Source of the DNA: Panonychus citri
Taxonomy: Eukaryota > Arthropoda > Arachnida > Trombidiformes > Tetranychidae
Reading direction: 5' to 3'
Length of the DNA: 64,000 nucleotides
NCBI RefSeq assembly: GCF_014898815.1
Contig: NW_026515542.1
Span: forward strand, 744,001-808,000
Below are positions 59,851 through 64,000 of this stretch, piece by piece; positions within the stretch are counted from its first letter, which is position 1, and each line of letters starts with the position of its first letter. The notes under the pieces were generated by a model. That model was not told where the DNA came from, ran no database searches, and saw nothing but the letters and a program-made list of their open reading frames with translations. Both the position numbers and the translations under genes were made by a program.

Positions 59851-60150
59851 ATGGTTTGCCTTCCTTGTTTCTTCGGCCCTGTTATGGTTGTTCTGCTTCT
59901 CATTTGGAGTAAATATCTTCAACCAATTTTCCAGCCAATTATTGATGCTTGGTTTACACCTAAGGAGATAAAGGTAATTAACTTAATCTATAATTTGATT
60001 TTTCTATTCAAATGTGATTTCTATTAATCTCTTGTACGTATTCTATTCTTTATACAGGCTGGTAAAAAGGATGATGGTGGCAAATCTGATGGAAATGCTT
60101 CCTCATCGTGTCCATTTGAAAAAAGTGAAAAACCAGTCAAGGCTGATTAA
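59851..60150 (+). CDS. C18orf32: UPF0729 small protein, C18orf32 homologue, 2 exons
   Basis: Exons 59851-59973 and 60058-60150 (ATAAAG|GTAATT ... TATACAG|GCTGGT, phase 0) encode 71 residues. The N-terminus MVCLPCFFGPVMVVLLLIWS, with the MVCxPC start, a hydrophobic segment and then KYLQPIFQPIIDAWF, is the UPF0729/C18orf32 signature. The tail is Lys/Asp/Ser-rich and ends with KPVKAD. Human C18orf32 is 76 residues; it is associated with the ER and lipid droplets, and its molecular role is poorly defined. Because the gene is small and split it is easily missed. Confidence 0.88.
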
Positions 60151-61313
60151 TTTGTTCTTCACAACTAATCATGGAAAAATAAATCGATTCTATATTGCAC
60201 GATTAACAATATTTCGAACAGTGACCATTTAAATATCTCACCTCTTTCTCCATTGAAAACATATATATCTGTGAAATCTTGTGCTTTTGGCTTTTTATTT
60301 ACTTTCCTTAACGCTGCTGAATTTGAATGTTTCAATAATTGTCATTCCAATTTCTTTTGCTATTTTATTATATTCTGTTAACTCTCATAGTCTAATGTCT
60401 AATATAATTTAAATTGTAAATAGCTAAACATTCTATTAACACCAGATTCCAGTTATCATGATTATAAATCCACCTTAATCTATAAATACTATTAATCAAT
60501 CGGAAAGGAAATTACCAGCAGAACCATCAGATGAGGAAAAGGAAAAAGATTTCAAGAAAAGATTCAATCAACACCAAAGAAGAAACGAAAATGATTGAAA
60601 TTAACGAAATCGAAATGACCAATCATCAGTTAATCAATGTAACCAATAATTACCAATCTTAAAAACCAAAGAAAACGCCATATTAACTAATCTGGAACTC
60701 AACAATTAACTCATTGGGGAATGATAATATCTTCATTCAATCTCTGATACATTTACATGATTAGGATTTTCAATCATAAGTTAATTAGCTGATATAAATC
60801 CAATCGAATTGAAATGGAAAAATTGAATCGATTAACGATACAATCAACCTCGGTTAAATAACCTTCTCTAATGATTATTATTATTTATATCACGATGATT
60901 ACTAGTTATTGAAAACTTGATTAACAACTCGTACAGAAATTTAATCGCCATGGTTAAAACTCCCTAAGGCAATTTAACTACAAAAAAGTTTTCCCTTTCA
61001 GTTGATTAGATTTAGTTACCATTTTGATTTCCAATAAGTTTGTTGTACTTTAAATGTTTAATTTAACAAACAAAAGGACCAGAAATACAAAATTAAAGTT
61101 AATTAAGTTATAATACAATACCTAATTAAGAGTTAATTGTTTAAAATTACCTTTAATTATTATCAGTGAATTTTTATTCATTTCTCTTGGCGTTTCGGTT
61201 AATTGTTGTCATCATTTAATTACAGTCAATTAGGAGACAGTAAACAAATTGTTTCTTGTTTTGTGAATAAACAACAATCAACAAAGTTACGATTCTCATA
61301 CAAATCAACAATC
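60151..61313. other. Gap upstream of CRAL-TRIO gene
   Basis: About 1.1 kb of AT-rich sequence. A TTACAG acceptor at about 61220-61225 suggests a 5' UTR intron of the next gene. No coding sequence is supported. Confidence 0.5.
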
Positions 61314-62760
61314 ATGTCAACTAATTGTGACAATAATAATAAGCAAATTACTAATAAAAGTGGTCCCCTTGTTAAGGAGATGCAACAACGATTTAGTCAA
61401 TTAATCAAAACTGATTCGGAACAATTTGATGAAGAAGACATTAAAAGGGTAAAGTAATTTAATTTTTTGTCAACAATCAGTAAGTAACAATTAGATTACC
61501 AACAATAATCATCAATGGTTCATTAATTTACCTTTTTCTGTTGTAGATCTTGTCTTAATTATAATACTATATTGTGATTTAGGTTAATCAAAAATTCAAA
61601 TAGTCGAAACCAAAATTAGTTTAGAAAACAATTAACCTTAACATTGATCATTCATTTCATCAATCGACAAAATAAAACTTCATCTTCTTCATCTTGATTT
61701 TAAAGTTGATTTAGTTTAAAATCAAGTGATTAAAATTAAATCTCCTCGTGATTAACAACAAACTCAAGGTAAACAATTAATGAACCATAGCCATGATTAG
61801 TATCATGATTAACCAGATGAAAGTAAAAACTAGTAAATTACAAATAAAAATTTCTCATTAATAAGTAACTCTAATCGTTGGAATCTTATTCAACTATTGG
61901 ATTAATCAGATAGCCGAAGATGATTTTTTCGTTAAGCGTTTTCTCATCTCTAGAAAGCGAAACGTTGACGCAGCATTTAAGATGATGATCGGAACATTAA
62001 AATGGATCAAACAGGAAAACTTTCGACGAACTGAGGCCAACACTTTTCCCGCTGAGTTTTACTTTATCGGTGCTCTATTTGATTATGAGCCCGATCTTGA
62101 GGGTAACTTTACGATTTACATTCGAGTCAAATATATACTTAGATGTGGACCTTGGTACCTCATGCGATCTCTTGGGCGAGTAAATTTTTCTACGATCTCG
62201 ATATTAAACTCCAAGGTGCCTTCTACACGGTACTAATTGATTTCCAAGGATGTGGCCTGAAAAACGCTGAATTTGAGTTCATCTGGCATGCAATTAACGT
62301 CATGAGAACCTATTTACCAGCCTGTTTAAAGCAAATTCTGATAATTGATTTACCCAAGATCTTTAAATTTGGTTGGGCGATTGTCAAGAAATTAGTACCC
62401 GAAAGTGAACGGTCAATCCTTGTGTTTATTTCGAGACCTGAGATTTTCAATTACATTGCCAAAGAAAATGTTCCCGATTTCCTTGGTGGATCGTGTTCTC
62501 GACCCAATCAAGGTCCATCAATGGTACCCGAAGGTTGTCCAACCGCAATTGAATATGGACTTTCCAAAGGTGTTCCTCTTGACCAGTGCCTTAAAATGGT
62601 CAAAATATATGAGCCGATAATCAGAGAGTACAATTTATTTCAAATGGCTGATACCAATGGCGATTTAATTGAGAAAGTTGAATCACAATTTAAAAGTCTC
62701 TCTCAAGGTAAACCATTAGAAAATCCATCACTAACTGTTGATGATCAACAATCAACTTAA
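61314..62760 (+). CDS. CRAL-TRIO (Sec14-like) lipid-binding protein with an apparent frameshift
   Basis: Exon 1 is 61314-61448 (MSTNCDNNNK...DEEDIKR|GTAAAG); exon 2 starts at 61910 after ATTAATCAG, phase 0. The N-terminal CRAL-TRIO helical part (DDFFVKRFLISRKRNVDAAFKM then MIGTLKWIKQ) leads to YIRVKY, after which the frame must shift by -1 near 62141-62143. It then continues FFYDLDIKLQGAFYTVLIDF, QGCGLKNAEFEFIWHAINVM, RTYLPACLKQILIIDLP, PDFLGGSC and PEGCPTA to the stop. The two halves together form one CRAL-TRIO domain resembling that of MOSPD2; no MSP domain follows. The domain binds small hydrophobic lipids. An intron from the GTAACT at 62103 to the TAG at 62142 would give a third, wrong frame, so a one-base deletion is the simpler reading. 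The gene may be a pseudogene or contain a sequencing error. Confidence 0.75.
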
Positions 62761-63133
62761 TTCTCAATTAAATGGATCAATTTAAATTAAATTACATTTT
62801 TTATTGATTAAAACAAAACATTACAAAAATGATCATAGTGATTTCTTTATAAAAGTAACAATAATATTTGCTTTTGAATTTAAATAGTTAGAAAAAGTTT
62901 TTAAATTTTACAGTTAATTGTGTTTAATATTATAACGGATTAATCAGAATTGATTTTATATTTTATGATTTAGAAGGTTGGAAATGATTTAAAAATAAAT
63001 GGGATGATTTAAGTGAGAATGTGTCAATTTTACCTCGCTGATAAAGTGATGGAAGTTAATTTAGAGAATTGGTCATCACAATTAAATCTAATCAAGGGAA
63101 GATAATTGTTACAGATTATTTTTCACTCAACTG
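62761..63133. other. Convergent 3' interval
   Basis: AT-rich gap between the CRAL-TRIO stop (+) and the Thr/Pro-rich gene stop (-). It contains AATAAA at about 62993. No gene is seen. Confidence 0.5.
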
Positions 63134-64000
63134 TTATAATACTGATATTGGTATACGACGTCTCATATGGTCACCTGGACTAACGGCAATGACCATCGGC
63201 ATCTTATTCATTTGTCCAGGTTTGAATCCTAAACGATTGTTCAAATTAAAGTCATTAGATGATGAATGTGAGGGTTGGTGTGGAGGTGGTGGTGGTGGTG
63301 GTGGTTTGTGGTGAGTGAATTGAGGTGGAAATGATGATAATAATGGAGGTGCTAAAGGAGGTGAAAATTTAACCGGTAATTTTGGGTCGTTGGGAGGTTT
63401 GAACGGGGATGACAATGGTCTCCATTGACCAAAGTCAAGAGATGTGACTTTTATTGATGTGCCCGGCGGAGGTTTATGATTAGGTGGGATTGGTGATACA
63501 GTTCCTAGAGAGATGGTTGATGGTTCTGGTAGAGGAGTTGTTGTAGTTGTTGTGGTTGTGGTTGTTGTGGTGGTTTTCAATCGTAAACCGGCAAGAAGAG
63601 ATGGAAAATCAATTCGTGTTCGTGTTGTTTTGTGAGTAAACAAATTGGGATCTCGACTGGTTAATTTAATTGATTCATCGGTATAAACAATTGGTGGTGG
63701 TTCCGGAGTTGTGGTTGTGGTTGATGATGATGTCAATCTCATTCTTCTTGTTGTAAACAATGGAGGTATTGTTGTGGATGAAGATGTTGATGATCTTGTT
63801 GTCGTTGTTGTTGTGGGTGTAGTTGATGTAGTTCTAATTGTTGTAGGAGCTACTGTTGTTGTCGTTGAAGATGGCGATGATGATGATGATGCTATACTAC
63901 CGGTCACGGGTCGTACTGTTGTTAATGAAGGTCGAGATGGTCTAAGTCGACTTGCAAATCGATTAATTAATGAATCATTTGGATTATCATTTGAATAACG
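63134..64000 (-). CDS. C-terminal part of a Thr/Pro-rich (mucin-like) protein, open at window end
   Basis: The minus-strand frame is open from base 64000 to the stop at 63134, giving 289 residues of a longer protein or exon. Sequence is dominated by Thr/Ser runs (including a stretch of 13 Thr), Pro runs (eight consecutive Pro) and short conserved-looking pieces such as TRTRIDFPSLLAGLRLK and NRLGFKPGQMNKMPMVIAVS. It ends MRRRIPISVL. Thr/Ser/Pro-rich domains of this kind are typical of O-glycosylated extracellular or cuticle/peritrophic proteins. No signal peptide or folded domain lies inside the window, so the function is unknown. The GTG at 63907 is not a credible start, because the frame continues beyond it. 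Confidence 0.7.
   Translation of the reverse strand, partial: RYSNDNPNDSLINRFASRLRPSRPSLTTVRPVTGSIASSSSSPSSTTTTVAPTTIRTTSTTPTTTTTTRSSTSSSTTIPPLFTTRRMRLTSSSTTTTTPEPPPIVYTDESIKLTSRDPNLFTHKTTRTRIDFPSLLAGLRLKTTTTTTTTTTTTTPLPEPSTISLGTVSPIPPNHKPPPGTSIKVTSLDFGQWRPLSSPFKPPNDPKLPVKFSPPLAPPLLSSFPPQFTHHKPPPPPPPPHQPSHSSSNDFNLNNRLGFKPGQMNKMPMVIAVSPGDHMRRRIPISVL

Noticed and set aside
62103..62142. Possible 40-base intron to explain the CRAL-TRIO frame change
   Set aside because: Splicing here would remove the conserved YIRVKY segment and enter the third frame, which soon stops; it does not restore the domain.
63711..63998. Plus-strand Val/Asp-rich ORF at the window end
   Set aside because: Shadow of the Thr-rich minus-strand gene (ACC/ACA repeats read in reverse).

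Overview
The window is AT-rich arthropod nuclear DNA. Genes are spliced, with many short GT-AG introns (roughly 65-110 bases) and a few of several kilobases. They carry clear orthologues of conserved eukaryotic proteins. The mature neuropeptide QIRYHQCYFNPISCF and the compact gene spacing fit an arthropod, and I infer a chelicerate, probably a mite. That last step is inference, not something the sequence proves.

Region 1 (1-3.0 kb) is mobile DNA: the 3' part of a LINE-type reverse transcriptase ORF that runs in from outside the window, then a 455-bp nonautonomous DNA transposon with perfect 70-bp inverted ends and an 8-bp target duplication. Region 2 (3.2-12.7 kb) is a compact housekeeping block: PPP1R11 (+), THOC6 (-), PDCD6/ALG-2 (-), PEX10 (-), and an unnamed single-pass membrane protein with degenerate YWTD-like propeller repeats (+). 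Region 3 (12.7-18.4 kb) holds an eight-exon pancreatic-lipase-family gene whose catalytic Ser and His are replaced, and a two-exon allatostatin C preprohormone, both on the minus strand. Region 4 (20.6-30.9 kb) is ALG3, eight exons on the minus strand, reconstructed end to end with consistent phases.

Region 5 (32-44.4 kb) contains an inhibitory-Smad-like MH2 protein (-), a 7.7-kb gene-free stretch crowded with GA/CT tracts, and a BTB zinc-finger transcription factor (+). Region 6 (46-52.1 kb) is a plus-strand run: COPB2 (COPI coat), SRPRB (ER targeting) and a BCL7-family protein (SWI/SNF subunit family). Next comes a disrupted multipass membrane reading frame (52.7-53.7 kb).

Region 7 (54.2-59.5 kb) is the most unusual. 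An intact MOB4 gene and a near-identical but frameshifted MOB4 copy lie in opposite orientation as about 1.4-kb inverted repeat arms around a single-exon DYRK1A/minibrain kinase gene. A third, decayed MOB4 tail lies just outside one arm. Region 8 (59.8-64 kb) holds a C18orf32/UPF0729 homologue, a CRAL-TRIO protein with an apparent frameshift, and the C-terminal part of a Thr/Pro-rich protein that runs off the window end.

Functionally, several genes belong to the secretory pathway and glycosylation (ALG3, COPB2, SRPRB, PDCD6) and to signalling (I-Smad, DYRK, MOB4, allatostatin C). No operon-like or metabolic cluster is seen. No CRISPR array, rRNA or convincing tRNA was found. Exon coordinates below were read by eye from splice consensus, phase and family similarity; no transcript data were available.
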